A stretch of 64,000 nt of DNA from Mermis nigrescens (GCA_036768485.1 JAVLUZ010000164.1:1-64000), one strand, 5' to 3'. Numbered from the stretch's first letter, positions 22,051 through 34,999 are shown. Notes: generated from the sequence alone by a model not told the origin. Program-made: numbers and translations.

Positions 22051-24170
22051 CATACTGAAAAACATAAATTCTTTACTAAATCAGACAAATAAATTATCAT
22101 TCGATAAAACTTTTTCGGGCTACTTGAAAGGGCTCAAACGTTGAAAAAGATAAGGCTTAGCACGAGTAAAATTTACCTTATAGGGGCAGCCATATTAAAA
22201 AAATTAAATTAAAATTGCAGGACGAGCTGTACAGAAACACGAACAACAAAAAAAGTTGACATTCAGAGCACAAAAATATCTAACTATTATGCTATTTTCC
22301 AAAATGTGAAATAAGACCTGTTTACTGCAGTGACCATGCACAGTTAAAGCAGTTTTTAGAGTCTAGCATACTGTAGACATAAGCTAGCACAACTGTTTTT
22401 TTGCAAAATAGTTTAATTTTAAAGTTATCGGCCAAGAGCACTTTACTTTATTGAAATCCATCAAATGTTTCTCGTGTTAATCTCAAAAATAGCCATTTCA
22501 CTGAACAACATTATTTGATGGTGAGAAGGTATACCCTGCCTTGGCCTGCAGTTATACTGTAGATTCATGATACCGCATAATTTGTATTACTTTTTATAAA
22601 AGCCCAGTAAATGGCGATTATTAGTTTTTCTTAAGTTTTTCTTAAGTATCAATAGGTCAAAAATTATAAGCATAAATGCACCAAATTTTTCAGTTTGGGT
22701 GAAAACAACGTCAACTTTGATATAGTTCTCGCTTTACTTGCTACGATAATTACAAAACGCTTCAGCCTTTGAACACTTTCATTTCAAGCATGTTTTGAGT
22801 ATTTTGATAGATTACGTGTCTGAGTACCACTTTCGCTCACTTGTTAGGCTAAAAGAGTTTTAACGAGCTTTTCAAAAATAGCTTACGAATACAAAAATTA
22901 GAGGCGTGAGGGAGATTAAAAGGTTATATACAGTAAGAAAAATGTTCAGCTACTTCAAAAAATGATAGGCATTTAAAAATGTACATAAATAACTTTTTTG
23001 TCACAGGTGTACGCAAATACGAGTAATTATAGGTACGCACTAACGCGCTATCTAGGATTATTTACATTCCTATAAACATGCAATATATCGTAGATATTTG
23101 TATCTACTCCGCCAAAGAAGCCAACGAGCATGTTGTCATTCTACAGAAGTTATCACTTATCCCACAAAATAACATCTGAAACCCATAACCAACATATGCA
23201 AGGCTTATTACCAGATTTGTTATATAAATGCAGATTAGTTTCTATTTGGCTAAGGTGGGCTCAATTATTGACTTTTTGACTTTAATTATTATGCAATGAA
23301 TTTTGAAATAAATTTAATTTATAGATCGTAAGTATGTATTAATTAGCATTCTGAAATAATATTCAGAAAGTGATCATTTAAGTAAAATATAATTGGTACT
23401 TACAATGTTTAGAAATGGGCGTTGCTCGTGTTAGATTCGATGAAAATTAAGTGGGAACAAGACCTTTTACTAAAATACAATTGGGCTGTAAAGTGTGTGG
23501 AATGCAACAACTAATTTATCGTAACGGAAATTTTTCTCAATGAAAGATTTGTGTTCGTTCTCGTACATATAGTAGGTACATTGCACGCCTACTGCAGAAA
23601 AGTATAGCGTAAAGTTAGTATTAATATGAAAAATGATTGATTGCTCAGCCTGCTGTGAAATTAGTTAAAATAAGCATTTACTGTAGTTTTTATTCTGCTG
23701 ATAGGGGAATGAAGTTGTTAACCACTTTAGCAATGTTCAGCCGTGGTTTTTCGACCCTATTTTTCTAGCACTATGTGTCAAGTCAAAAGTGTAATCCTCC
23801 ACGGAAGACCAGGAAGCTTAAATGAATTAATACACTGGTGAGTACGATACTGATGTCTTCTTACCTTTAGACCTTTAACAACTTTTTTTGTCAAATTGAA
23901 AAAAGTGAATGACGCATTTTTTCGAAGCCAAGTGAATGAAACATTTAGAAAACACGAGTCTCCCGGGTTAAATAAAACCTTGAAGTTCCCGCATAAACCA
24001 AGCCACAATCATGTCCATAATTATCGTTAAGAACACAAAAAATCAACTCTTTGCATTCGCCAATGCTCGAAGCTCAGAAGGATAAAAAATCTATGTTTTG
24101 AACCTTCTGCGTCGATATTTTGCTTTGTTTGCGCCTTGCAGTTCGAATATTTGTCATGAACATGCAAATA
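22051..24170. other. Unassigned intronic sequence with an isolated B-family end
   Basis: The only recognised item is a hairpin at about 23030-23070 (ATTATAGGTACGC, then GCGCTATCTAGGAT), related to the B-family terminus at 33340-33385. The rest shows no gene. Confidence 0.45.
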
Positions 24171-24179
24171 AAAAAAATT

Positions 24180-24625
24180 GTATTCAACCGAGTTTCTATT
24201 CTTTTGAGGCAACGGTGATAACAAATTTTTTGAAAAAGATAATGATAACTTCCTTCAAAAAAGATAATGAGACTATTTCGGAAATTTGACGACAACGTTT
24301 TCCAGAAAAATAGCGAATTTTCTTATGAAGATGAGTACAAATTTTTCAAATACTAAAATGATACTTTTTTCAAAAAGATGACAATTTTTCAAGAAAAAGA
24401 TAAAAATTCTGTTTTTAAAAAGGCAACAATAAATTTGTTTGAAAAGATAACAACAAATTTAAAAAAAGATAATGATGAATTTTTTCAAATAGATAACAAG
24501 AGAATTTTTCTCAAAAAAACACAACGACTTTTCTTCAAAGAGATAGCCACAAATTTTTTCGAAAGAGATAGCAATGCTTCTTTCAAAAAAGATATTGATG
24601 CTTTTTTCCAAGCAGTCAAAGCGAA
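24180..24625 (+). repeat. Degenerate low-complexity tandem repeat
   Basis: Recurrent TTTTTCAAAAAAGATAA-type words about every 35-45 bp. The open frame through it (F, K, D and N only) is a by-product of the repeat. Confidence 0.55.
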
Positions 24626-25054
24626 AATTTCTACTGCAGAGCTGAACAATTACTGTAGTCTGCACACTTTGAACTACAAGGCTAAGGCCAGGTTGGCAAA
24701 ACGTTCGGGCCAATGCTGCAATTATGCAGCGTTGGTTAGGTCGAATTCAGGGAGTGGGAACTAGTGTCTGAGACTGACAGTGGGGTATCCTGAAAGTGGG
24801 TGACCCTAATTCAAAATGTCCTTAGGGTTAAAGATTAAATATATAATGATGTTAAATGGAAGTGGACAAAGCAGTGATGGAGGAAAATTGTGTGCAAGTA
24901 AGAGATATTTACTGTCTGCCCAATTGGGGTGATCCTGAACGCGGGTAATCCCTAGAAAGGGTGAAACCTTTGATGAGAAAATTGGTTTCTAATAAAAAAT
25001 ACAGTGCTTTTTTCCTTTTAAGCTTTTCAAATGCATCCCCCGGTTGTGTTTGGA

Positions 25055-26377
25055 AATGAACTACGACTCAAGCGCTACCTTTGGCTTACCTGCAAACTTT
25101 CTTGAAGTCAAAGCGGAGTTTTATCTTGTGGTTCAAACCTCACACTCTAGTGGATGTTGTAAAAACCGGATTTTGTCTGAGAATTTTTCGCCTCCGCTTA
25201 TAAATCGGGAATAATTGAGTAGAACAAAAAAACGCTGATCTAATGGCTAAACGTCGCAGCAAACCACGTTAAAAAAACACAACATTGAGTTATTCATGGG
25301 GGTGTAAAGTTTGAAATCAGGGTGCAAAATGGGCGAAAAAGCACAATCTTTTTCTATTTTTATTGGTAAATATCTCGGATAATTTGCGAAACAGAAGCTT
25401 TGCACACATAAACGTACTAAGATTAAAAGACTACAAAGTGGGCCAAACCAAATTTCTTTACACTCATAGGGGTTAGGTTCAGACCTTTTAAAAAGTTCAC
25501 AATGTGGGTGATGATGGAAAAATACGTTTTTGTCTCTTTTTTGTTCGCCAATTCAACCGTTTGTAAGTCGGGACGAGTCGAATAGAATAAAAAGAAAGTA
25601 ATTCATAACGGGTACACATCACAGCTAATTGCGTTCATTTACATCGATAATGAGCTTTTTCTGTAGGTGTAAAGTCAAAAATTGGGTGTGTTAAACGTGT
25701 TTCTGTGCTGTTTTTTTGCGAACTTCTCCGGTTATGAGTCTAAACACGACCACAAGTCTTAAAATGTACAAGGAATAGAAGCTGATACGCTAGTTAAATG
25801 CGTTTGATTGCACTTAACAGTGGTGTAAACTGTTTACATCTAATATTTATTTTTTATCAGGCCTATTGTGGAGACTAATTTTTTAATAAATCGGAGTGAT
25901 ATCAGAATTATGAATCCAACTAAAATCTTCTTTACACTCTGCAGTTGTGTAAACTTGAAACTGTAAATTAACTTTAGTTCTAGGGCCTTGTGAAAGCTTA
26001 ATTTTTTTAAAATGTTCTACGTAACGTCAAAATTACGAATCTGACTGTTAGTTTTCTCAACACCCAGTAGTTGTGTAAAGTTCGCGCTATTCATTTATTT
26101 TCATTGTGTAGTTTGCATTACAAATCTATTTTACTTCCAGAGCGTTGCAAAACGTGGATTTTTTCCAAGTATGTTCTCCATGTAACGTCAGGATTACGAA
26201 TCTGAGCGTACCCAATAATTGCGTAAAGTTTATGCTGAAAACCTTTGTTCTTTTTGAATAAGGTAATGTTCTCTTGTTTAACAATGATAATGCTAATAAT
26301 CATGCTTTTATCATGGTATGTTGCCGTATGTGTTTACTGACTGATTCACTCAAATCATGCAAATTAAACGAAGGGTG
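25055..26377 (-). repeat. B-family repeat body, reverse copy B1
   Basis: Dispersed repeat body recognised by repeated boxes of the type GTGTAAA(G/C)TTTAC(A/C)C and by the phrase ACGTCA(G)AATTACGAATC. It reads in reverse relative to 30270-33390 and 62218-63668. It ends at the A-family element at 26378, the same junction found at other copies. No coding region is visible. Confidence 0.7.
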
Positions 26378-27110
26378 CTAGCAGAGAAAAATGCTCGAAT
26401 GGAACAAAAAGGCCGAATTTACTTGGGATTGTCAATTATTAGGATGTAAAAGGAGGAGACTAGGGAAAAGTTACCTATGCCTAAAGTTACAAAATCTGCT
26501 AAAAATCAGACTTCCTCTAAATAATGCAAAACAATCGAAGAATATTCTGCGGCCTCTGAAAAAGTGTAACCTCTAAATAATTCTAAATGCTTCACATTGA
26601 AGTGCACAAACATAATGTAATATTTTACTTGTTGTCATTGCTTGCAAGTTGCAAGGCTGACTTGCTTCGTATCGTTATTGATAGTGTAAGTGACTGCAAT
26701 TCTATTTGAAGGTGTTTTATTTTATCATGAGCATTATCGCAAGCGAACCGACAATGCTTTAATCAACAATTTTTTTCATTGTCTTGAATGCATCGATGTT
26801 TGCTATTTCATTCAACTGGCTTGCGAAGTCTCGCCTAGTTTACTCCATCTAATTTCTCATAGCTACTGCATAGCTAACTTGCTGCTTTTCCATTAATTTT
26901 TTGGTTCAATAGTTTATTTCAATCTGCAGGCCGCAGAATATACTTGAATTTTTTACAATGCTAGAAAGTCCAAGTTTTAGCAAATTTCGTGACTTTAGGC
27001 TTATACAAAGGAAGCGTTTTCTTTGTCCCCTATCGTTAATAATCCACAATTCCAAGTATATTCATCTTTTTTATCCGACGGAGCATTTTTTATTTGCTTG
27101 TTCTCTAAAT
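26378..27110 (+). mobile_element. A-family inverted-repeat element, copy A1
   Basis: Inverted arms of about 190 bp (26378-26570 and 26925-27110) flank a ~350-bp core. Left arm starts CTAGCAGAGAAAAATGCTCG and ends AATATTCTGCGGCCTC; the right arm is its reverse. The core contains GCTATTTCATTCAACTGGC and matches the core of A2 in the opposite orientation. Confidence 0.8.
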
Positions 27111-29030
27111 ATTCTATAGTCTGTTCCATTCCGAACGGCCCATTTTCGTTTAATGGCTTATTACTGTATCAGAATATTTTATCGTTAAATTTGTTGCTGC
27201 GATTTGTTAGATGCGCCGCATGTTAAGCAAAGCACGTTAAACATCAATAAGAAGAGTTTGAAACAATCAGTTGCTACGAGAGCATAATAGAAGCCTATTC
27301 GTGTAGTGAAAAAACCCAATGCAGTAATAATACTGTTATGAAACTGTGTCGTCTAGAATTGAACAAACTAGTGTAAAGAGTTTTATGCTACAGCTAGAAA
27401 TTCAGTCTTAAACCACTGGCATTAATGGAAAGCTCAAAAAACGAAATTTATGAAATTTTTCAAAATTCGATTTGACAGGAATAGGCATTACATTCTTCAC
27501 TATGAAAAGCATTCCACCTATTTTCGAGAAGAAACGCTACATTATCCAGCAACTAACCTTATTAAAACGGTTAACAACCATACCACCTACCTGTGTAATT
27601 TAAAATGCTTTAAGTGAAGTTCACTGAAGTTAAAAAATTCTTTGTAACTTCTTTTCTTACTAAGATATTTCAAGTATTCTTTATGCGAAATTCGATAGAG
27701 CGGATTTGCTCTTCTAAGCTTCATTCAGAAAAGTGCACTGATAAGAAAAATTTGTGAAACATGTTAAAAATTTTCACTTTTAGTAATTGTATACACAAGA
27801 TCTGTCATTCAAACTGTCTGCATGATTGATTTCGCATCATTTTATTTCATGAACAACATTACTGATTTTCTTTTTGTAGTCAATCTTTATGCTTTTCAAA
27901 AAATAACTAGAGAGAATAAATAATCCGGTGCGAGAGGCCAGAAAAATTTGACATGTTCCTGATGTCTAAGTTGACTTTGAGCGGATTGGACTGGCTCAAA
28001 AGCAAAAATTTTAATAAACAATAAACCGGGCTCAAAGCGTCAACAAATTTATACTTTCTTATGCCATTATGCTCAAACTTGAACCTTTTTGAATATTAGA
28101 AATAATAAAATCGCTCACCAGGAAAAACCCGACCTCAAAAAAGATTTAAAATATGTAGTTAATACTTATCCTGACTGAATTTGTATCACGAAGCGCCGAA
28201 AATTTAAGCATTTTCACGCTGGGGTACGTCAGAGACCTATACAATTTCATAGCTGAAAATTCTGAAAAATAAAAAGGGAGTACCCCCACCCTTTACCATC
28301 TGGATGCGGGCCTCTGTGTACTTGTATGTCTTAGTAAAAACGTTGCAATGCTTGGTCCATTTTTTTTGCCTGAAACATCCTTTAATCTAAAACCTTTATC
28401 ATTAAGCGTGGACTTCTTTGAAAGCTCTTTGAAAGTTCTACTTGATAACAATTTGCATATTTTGGAAGGTTAAAGTTTTATCCGTGTGAGAAACACAAAT
28501 TTTTCAAAAATGAGTGAATATAAGTGGTTTGACGGCGTATAGCGTAAGGACCTTATTACAGACAACAATTCTACGACATTCAGCAGGTAGGAAATTTTAT
28601 TATTTTCAAATGATGTAAAAAAAGTAAAAAGGTGTAATACTACTACGTTTTTAAATTTTAACTTTAGGTATACCAGATCCAACTTGTTAGATTACTGAAG
28701 ATGAAACTCTCTCACCTGTTAATCAATAAGCACATAAAATAATTCATCAAATGGAAAACCTGATTGTTTATCTAACAAAAAAGAATTAAGAAAAATGGTT
28801 TAAACTTGGCTGAGAAGACGGCATTTTTTCTTTGAAATATGTCAACTCGTACTTTTCGACCTAATGTTATCTTTTCTGGCTCTTCTCTAGATTAAGACGA
28901 AGTAACACAACAATTTTCATAGCGATTATTATTAGGTAAATACCTGTTTTTTGAAAAATGATTTACCAGACATTTACAATTTGACATTAGCTTTGGGGTA
29001 CGCAATACTCACTGTCGGTCCAAGTCAAGT
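27111..29030. other. Unassigned intronic sequence
   Basis: No gene, RNA or strong repeat recognised between the A1 element and the FkbM first coding exon. Confidence 0.4.
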
Positions 29031-29116
29031 TCATATATCACAAAAAGGTGCTGACGTGCTATGCATGCACTGAAAAATGATGGATCTATAATTTAATAAT
29101 ATTATAATTTTATTAC

Positions 29117-29396
29117 CATTTGCAGCCCATCCCATAGCATTAGGGTTATCCAGATTATAAGAAATAGCTGCTGGTGACGGTGAGAATAGATAGTGCTCTT
29201 TTATGTGGTTTATCAATCTTGAATCATTCCAATTCCAATTTGAAATGTAGTCATCTTCAATAGTAATTGGTAGTACTACTTGTACATCATGTTCTGATAA
29301 GAAATGTACGAAATTTAGGAGTCTGGGAGCAACCAGGAACGCAAGAACACAGAAAAGAGCTCTCGTTAAATATTTAGTATCCATTTGATTTTGCAC
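29117..29396 (-). CDS. FkbM-type methyltransferase, exon 1 (membrane anchor and stem)
   Basis: The exon starts after ATATTTACAG on the minus strand, so a 5' non-coding exon probably lies further right. The first ATG is at 29384; translation gives MDTKYL, a hydrophobic anchor (ALFCVLAFLVAPRLLNFVHF, residues ~8-27), then the conserved pre-catalytic region of arthropod FkbM/Star-like proteins: DSRLINHIKEHYL, SPSPAAISYNL and NPNAMG. A donor GTAATA follows at 29116. The exon ends with one base of a split codon; the exon at 14647 begins with the other two. The protein would be a type II membrane protein with its methyltransferase domain in the lumen or outside. The intron between the exons would be about 14.5 kb and full of repeats. 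Confidence 0.72.
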
Positions 29397-29506
29397 CTGT
29401 AAATATTAATAGTGATCGAAGTGGAAATTCTGATGAGGCAGCAACTGTATAAAAAATTCAAAATTAATAAGTACCAATGGTAGGATTTAATGTGGTTATT
29501 AGACTA

Positions 29507-30269
29507 CTAGCAAAGAAAAATGCTCCGATGGAACAAAAAAGATGAATATACTTGGAATTGTGGATTATTATGGATGTAAAAGGAGGGGACTAGGAAAAAT
29601 CTACCTAAAGTCGGAAAATCTGCTAAAAATCACACTTTCTCTAAGCAACGCAAAAAATCGATGTATATTCTGCGGCCAACAGATTAAAATAAATATTCAA
29701 CCATAACAATGATTGAAACAGCAGCACGTTAGCTATGCAGTAGCTATGGGAAATGATATTAAGTAAACTAACAGTCTTCCAAGCCAATTGAATGAAATAG
29801 CAAACATCGAAGACAATTGAAGACATGGTTGGTTAAAAACAGTAGGAAACACGTAAGTTGACTTGAAACAGACTTAATGTAGATACACTAGCATGCCCGA
29901 AACGATTGTGTGCACTAATCAATCGGCTCCTGCTTTGCTTGCTATAATGCTCATAAAACAAAACAACTTTAAATACAATACCTCTTAGTTTTCTATCAAT
30001 CAGGTGCCAGCAATTTAAAAAAGTAACCTTGATAGATTTCGTTTATACACTCTTATCTGAAACTTCGAACATTATTTAAAAAAGACACTTTTTTAGAGGC
30101 CGCAGAATATACATCGATTTTTTGCGTTGCTTAGAGAAAGTGTGATTTTTGAGCAGATTTTCCGACTTTAGGTAGATTTTTCCTAGTCCCCTCCTTTTAC
30201 ATCCATAATAATCCACAATTCCAAGTATATTCATCTTTTTTGTTCCATCGGAGCATTTTTCTTTGCTAG
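29507..30269 (-). mobile_element. A-family inverted-repeat element, copy A2, with TA duplication
   Basis: Bounded by TA on both sides (29505-29506 and 30270-30271). Termini CTAGCAAAGAAAAATGCTCC and its reverse are the ends of ~185-bp arms (29507-29692, 30090-30269). The core matches that of A1 inverted. TA duplication and long terminal repeats suggest a mariner/Tc1-type non-autonomous element. It abuts B-family sequence on its right side. Confidence 0.82.
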
Positions 30270-33200
30270 TACACTACTTTTAATTAGCGTGATTTCAGTA
30301 CATCAGTCAGTAGACACAATCAGTAACATGCCACAATAATGACAACAGTCCAAGAACGCGGAAAACAATATTGTTCTTAACATCAGCATTATCCTTTTTA
30401 AACAAGACAACCTTATTGACACCATCCATTTTCAAATTAAAACTGCATTAAGTTATTTCTTCTTAATGTGCAGTTCACTTATAATCAAGCACAAAAATTT
30501 AACCAACGAATTCACATTGCAAATCCTCACTCAATCAATACACAAGCACAATGTGTTGTGACTTTTGAAATTGAAAACACCCAATTTTCAATTTTCAAAT
30601 TGAAAATTGGATCAATTTTCAAATTGAAAATTGGGTCAATTTTCAAATTGAAAATTGGGTGTTTGAATTTGCGATGAAGAAAATAATCAAAAGATAGTCA
30701 CTTGGTTTATTTAAGCCGAGTAATAAAATAACGACCGTCCACCAATTCCAAACTAAACGCAACTAATCTGATCACTATGAAAAAGTTTTGAAAAATGAGC
30801 TTGCTAAGCGAGAGTTGTAAACCAAGAGAAACTTAAAGTTAAAACCTACCATTAAATTATGAGAGAATTATAAAAGATTTTAAACTTCAAGAAAATGGAA
30901 AAGGCGGGATGTTGGTAAATTAGAAGGCAAAGATTTTCGGCAAAAATTCAAAAACTTCACGCAAATATCAAATGTAAGGAACACTAACGCTTTGATTTGG
31001 TAGTAAAATAAATTTGTAGTATAGACTACATATTAACAACAAATGAATAGTGCAAACTTTACACAACTACTAGGTGTAGAGAATACTAACAGTTTACGGC
31101 TTATTAATGTACATGATTACAATAAAGCTGTATATCTTTGTCGACTTCTGTGCACAGTAGTGTGATTGCTGGTTCATTTTAAACCACTTTTGCAGGCAAT
31201 TTACATCAATTAAACGATAGCTCTCCATGTGCAAGATTTTGTGAAACATATTATAAACACGGCTAAGAAAGATTTAACTTTAATGCAACCCATTTAAGAC
31301 AAAATTACATCTCTTCAATGATCTAAGGACACTTGAACATAATTTTTAAATCACTTTAGATTACTTTTGAGGGTAAACAAACTCACTTAATTGATGTCTC
31401 ACATATGAATCCTTGAAAATTTCTTGACTTCAGTTACAAAGTCTCTGCAAGTCTATCGAATTAGGGTTAACACGTAACGTAAACTTTACACAAACACATA
31501 GCGTAAAGAATATTTTAGTCGGATTCGTAATTTTGATATTGCTCCGATATTTCTTTCAACATTTATGGAAAAATGAGTCTCCATAATGTTTTAAAGACAA
31601 TAAACATTAGGTTTAAACCACTTTGCAATACTGCTGAGTGTAAGCAAGCGCGCCCAATTGACGTATATATTTCATTCCCTGTAAATTTTTATATCTCAGG
31701 AAAAAATTTCGATTTTTGCAATGCTCTAGAACAAAGGCTAACATGCAGTGTAAAAAATTACTCGGATATTATGATCAACATTCATGAAAAAATTATGTCT
31801 CTACAATGGTCTGAGGACATATAAACAATGAATGTAAACTACTTTACATCACTGTTGGATGTAAACAAACGCGCCTACGTGACGTCTCACATTTGATCCT
31901 TTGAAAACTTCTAGGCTCCAAGAAAAAAATTAGGTTTCAGGAATGCTCAAAAACGAAGATAAATATATATGTAGTGTAAACTTCATGTAAACACCTAGTG
32001 TAAAGAAGATTTTAGTCAGATTCGTAATTTTGATATTGTTCCGATATTACGATTAATATTTATGAAAAAATTAAGTCTACATAATGTTCTATGGGCAAAC
32101 TAACAATTGGTGTAAACTACTTTACAACACCGTAGAGTGTAAACATATGCGCCAGACTGACATATCAAATTTGATTCCTGGTCCATTTCTAGACTTGATA
32201 AACGTGTCCCTGACTCGTAACCGGAGAAGCAGGCAGAAAAAACAAGACAGAAACGCATTTAAAACTCCAAATTTTTGACTTTACACTCGCTAAATATTAA
32301 TGTATAGACAATTTGCTTTGACATGCACCCGATATAAAGCACTTTATTTTTATTCTATTAGACTTATCCCGACTTCTGGACGGAGAAAGTGGCGAACAAA
32401 AAACGCAACAAAAACGTTTTTTCCATCATTTAGAACACTGTAAACTTTAAAATTCCGTACCGAACTCCCCATTGAGTTTAAAGAAATTCGGTTTGGTACA
32501 ATTTGTAGCTTTTAAATCGTAGTACATTCCTGTGTGCCAAAATTCTGTTGCAAAAATTATTTGGCATGATTTATCAATCAAACTTCGGAAAAAACGTGTT
32601 TTTTAGCCCATTTTTTACCTCTGATTTCGAACTTTACACCCCCATAAATAACTCAATATTGCGTTTTTTTAAATGCGGTTTGCTGCGATGTTTAGCCCCT
32701 GTGAGGCACTTTATTAAAGCTGTCTTCGATTTGCACTGACTCATAAGCGGAAAAATTTGGCAGAGAAATCTTAGTTAAAATCCGTTTTTTTACACCATCC
32801 ACTAGAGTGTAAACTTTAAACCCCAGGATCTAACTCACCATAGAGCATACAAGACTTTGCTTATATGCAGAATGTAGCCCTTGATCCGCTCTACATTTCT
32901 GTCAGAAAACATTTTAAAAACCTCATAACCGGAGTTAGTATCGGACATAGGAAGGTTGAAAACTCGACCAAAAAGTGCTTTTTCACTCCCAGATTTTCGC
33001 ACTCTTTACACTGCCGTTCGATAAATAATGCGAATTTCAAAAAACAAAAAAAGTGTCATCTGTAGAATTCATCCCTCTATTATCCTATTCTGTTCAATCC
33101 TTCGAGTCATCAATACTCAGTTGTCCACATGCCGCAGTAAAAAGGTCCCAAAATTTGTCCTATGTTATAACGTTACACAAAAACTTTACACCTTCTTTAC

Positions 33201-33390
33201 ACAGTCAATTTTGAGTTTCAAGAAAAACAAAAAAACACGGGCAGCGAATTTTTTTATTATCTTTCTTTTAAAAAAAACCGCACCTTCCAGAAGTGTCCCG
33301 TTATAGCTGTAGGGGGGTGCCCAGGTGTTGGGGGTACCCAAGTATATTATAGGTACGCGCTAACGCGCTACCTATGATTATTGAGCGATT
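30270..33390 (+). repeat. B-family repeat body, forward copy B2
   Basis: Starts with ACTACTTTTAATTAGC next to A2, passes through ATGCCACAATAATGACA and AAGACAACCTTA, then a long stretch with repeated GTGTAAACTTTACAC-like boxes and phrases such as CAGATTCGTAATTTTGA, and ends with a tail (CGTTATAGCTGTAGGGGGG) and a terminal hairpin (33345-33380) built on ATAGGTA and TACCTAT with CGCGCTAACGCGC between. Best-preserved and longest B copy here. No coding capacity. Confidence 0.75.
30575..30661 (+). repeat. Short tandem repeat, 24-bp unit
   Basis: About three and a half copies of TCAATTTTCAAATTGAAAAT followed by TGGG; the unit is itself palindromic (ATTTTCAAATTGAAAAT). It lies inside the B2 copy. 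Confidence 0.8.
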
Positions 33391-33860
33391 TGGTCGAGGT
33401 TTGCTAAACCGATTGGCGTACACATTTTTTTCTAGAACACACAGTAATAATTTGCATACTAAACGAATTTATCTTTTAAACACGCTAGTATGAAATATGC
33501 TGAACACAAAATGTGAACAAAGAACTATTAAATCAATCCACTCATTGTAAAATGCATTATAGAATCTATGACATACATAACCTTGTTTCAAAATTGCAAA
33601 TGACCTGTTTAACTATATGTATACCTGTATATTTTACTTAAGGGAAAATAAAATATGCACTGAGCGACTGCGTATCACTGGACTAAGATAATTGAACGAC
33701 GTATGGTAATGGGTCACATCTCTCAGAAGACATAATATTGGAAGACATAATATAATTGTGATGTAGCGCTAAAGCCAAGCATACGTCACATCAAAAACTT
33801 GCTCACTGTATGTGCCTCTGTTAAAAAGATCAGGGCCCAATTTCAATTAAGCAATTGCGG
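33391..33860. other. Unassigned sequence
   Basis: Nothing recognised between the end of the B2 repeat and the palindromic cluster. Confidence 0.4.
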
Positions 33861-33869
33861 CATAAAATC

Positions 33870-34080
33870 TTAGCCAGGCTTATGCTCGGCTCAATGAGTG
33901 TGGCTTAAAGCGGTACCGATAAAAGTGTGGCTTAAGCCAGGCTTCAATTTTTCAAAGCTAAGCCAGGCTTAAGCTTGGCTAAAGTTATACTTGCTTAAGC
34001 CTAGATTGGAAATCGCTTCTTCAATCGTGTTTCAATAAAAATGCTTTGTCACGCTCACCAATCCAGGCTGAAGCCTGGCT
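33870..34080. repeat. Cluster of AAGCCAGGCTTAA palindromes
   Basis: The words TTAAGCCAGGCTT and AAGCCTGGCTT recur several times in alternating orientation. A similar cluster lies at 51825-51895 in an SLC22 intron. Confidence 0.6.
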
Positions 34081-34124
34081 TGACCTGCACCAAACAAGGG
34101 ATGCAATAGGTAGTGAATTTTGGT

Positions 34125-34250
34125 ACACTCGACTCAGGGTTCGGGTTCGGGTTAGTCAGTCCACTTACGTTTATTCAGGTTCGTGTTCGGATTCAGGTAG
34201 TCATCCTCAGTTTATTTGGGCCCGGGTTTGTGTTTGGGTTCAGATAGTTC
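34125..34250 (+). repeat. GGTTCGGGTT-type tandem repeat
   Basis: Imperfect repetition of GGTTCGGGTTCGGGTTAG and TTCAGGTTCGTGTTCGGATT. Too irregular to be telomeric. Confidence 0.5.
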
Positions 34251-34559
34251 AGTGAAGATACACGCTTAATAAACTAATGTATATATAATAGAATACTGTA
34301 TTTATCTGTATTAGCACACCTTTAAGTAGTTAACCGTGTGGTCCCTAGGGTGCAACACAAAGTATATACGGCTATGTTTTGTGTTATAGGCCCCGCCCAC
34401 CCGATCGTAGAGAAGCAGCCTCTCCTGTGTTATAGCATAGGCGGAGGAGCGCCCTGGTTGCGCCCTGGCTTGCGCCCTGGCTTTTCTCTCAGGGCGCAAT
34501 AATGAGGCATGGGGGCCAAGGAATGAAAAAGCTATGTAATACTTAATATAGGAAGAAGA

Positions 34560-34960
34560 ATGCCCACTGATAATAAACAGACAAGTTATATCGTGCATTG
34601 GCGAAGCAACATAGACTGAAACATCTAAAGAGACAAGTTATATCGTGCATTGGCAGCGAATTTATAATAAGCGCATTTTGGCAAAGCAATGTAGACTGAA
34701 ACATCATGATTATAATATCGTGCATTGGCAGTGAACTTATAATAAGCGCATTGGCGAAGCATTTTTTATGATTGACGCATTTTTTGAATGGCGAAGCAAC
34801 AATAGCATTAGATTGATAATTTTGAGGCGCATACTTAATATTGGAAAAAGAATGGTGGCTGCCCCGCTAATGAACAGACAAGTAATATCGCGCATTGGCG
34901 AAGCATTTTTTATGATCGACGTCTTTTGTTGACTGGTGAAGCAGCAATAGCATTAAATTG
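34560..34960 (+). repeat. Interspersed tandem unit with ATATCGTGCATTGGC
   Basis: ATATCGTGCATTGGC (or ATATCGCGCATTGGC) recurs near 34590, 34640, 34716 and 34888, each followed by GAAGCA or AGCGAA and, in several, by AATAAGCGCATT. The preceding 34306-34530 stretch is GC-rich with repeated GCGCCCTGG words. Confidence 0.65.
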
Positions 34961-34999
34961 ATAATTCTGAGGCGCACGCGCGCCAGGATTTTAACCAAT

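Noticed and set aside
24378..24764. 128-residue frame rich in F, K, D and N
   Set aside because: It follows a degenerate TTTTTCAAAAAAGATAA tandem repeat and changes character outside it.
34125..34250. GGTTCGGGTT repeats as internal telomeric sequence
   Set aside because: Units are irregular and do not match a TTAGG-type telomere repeat.
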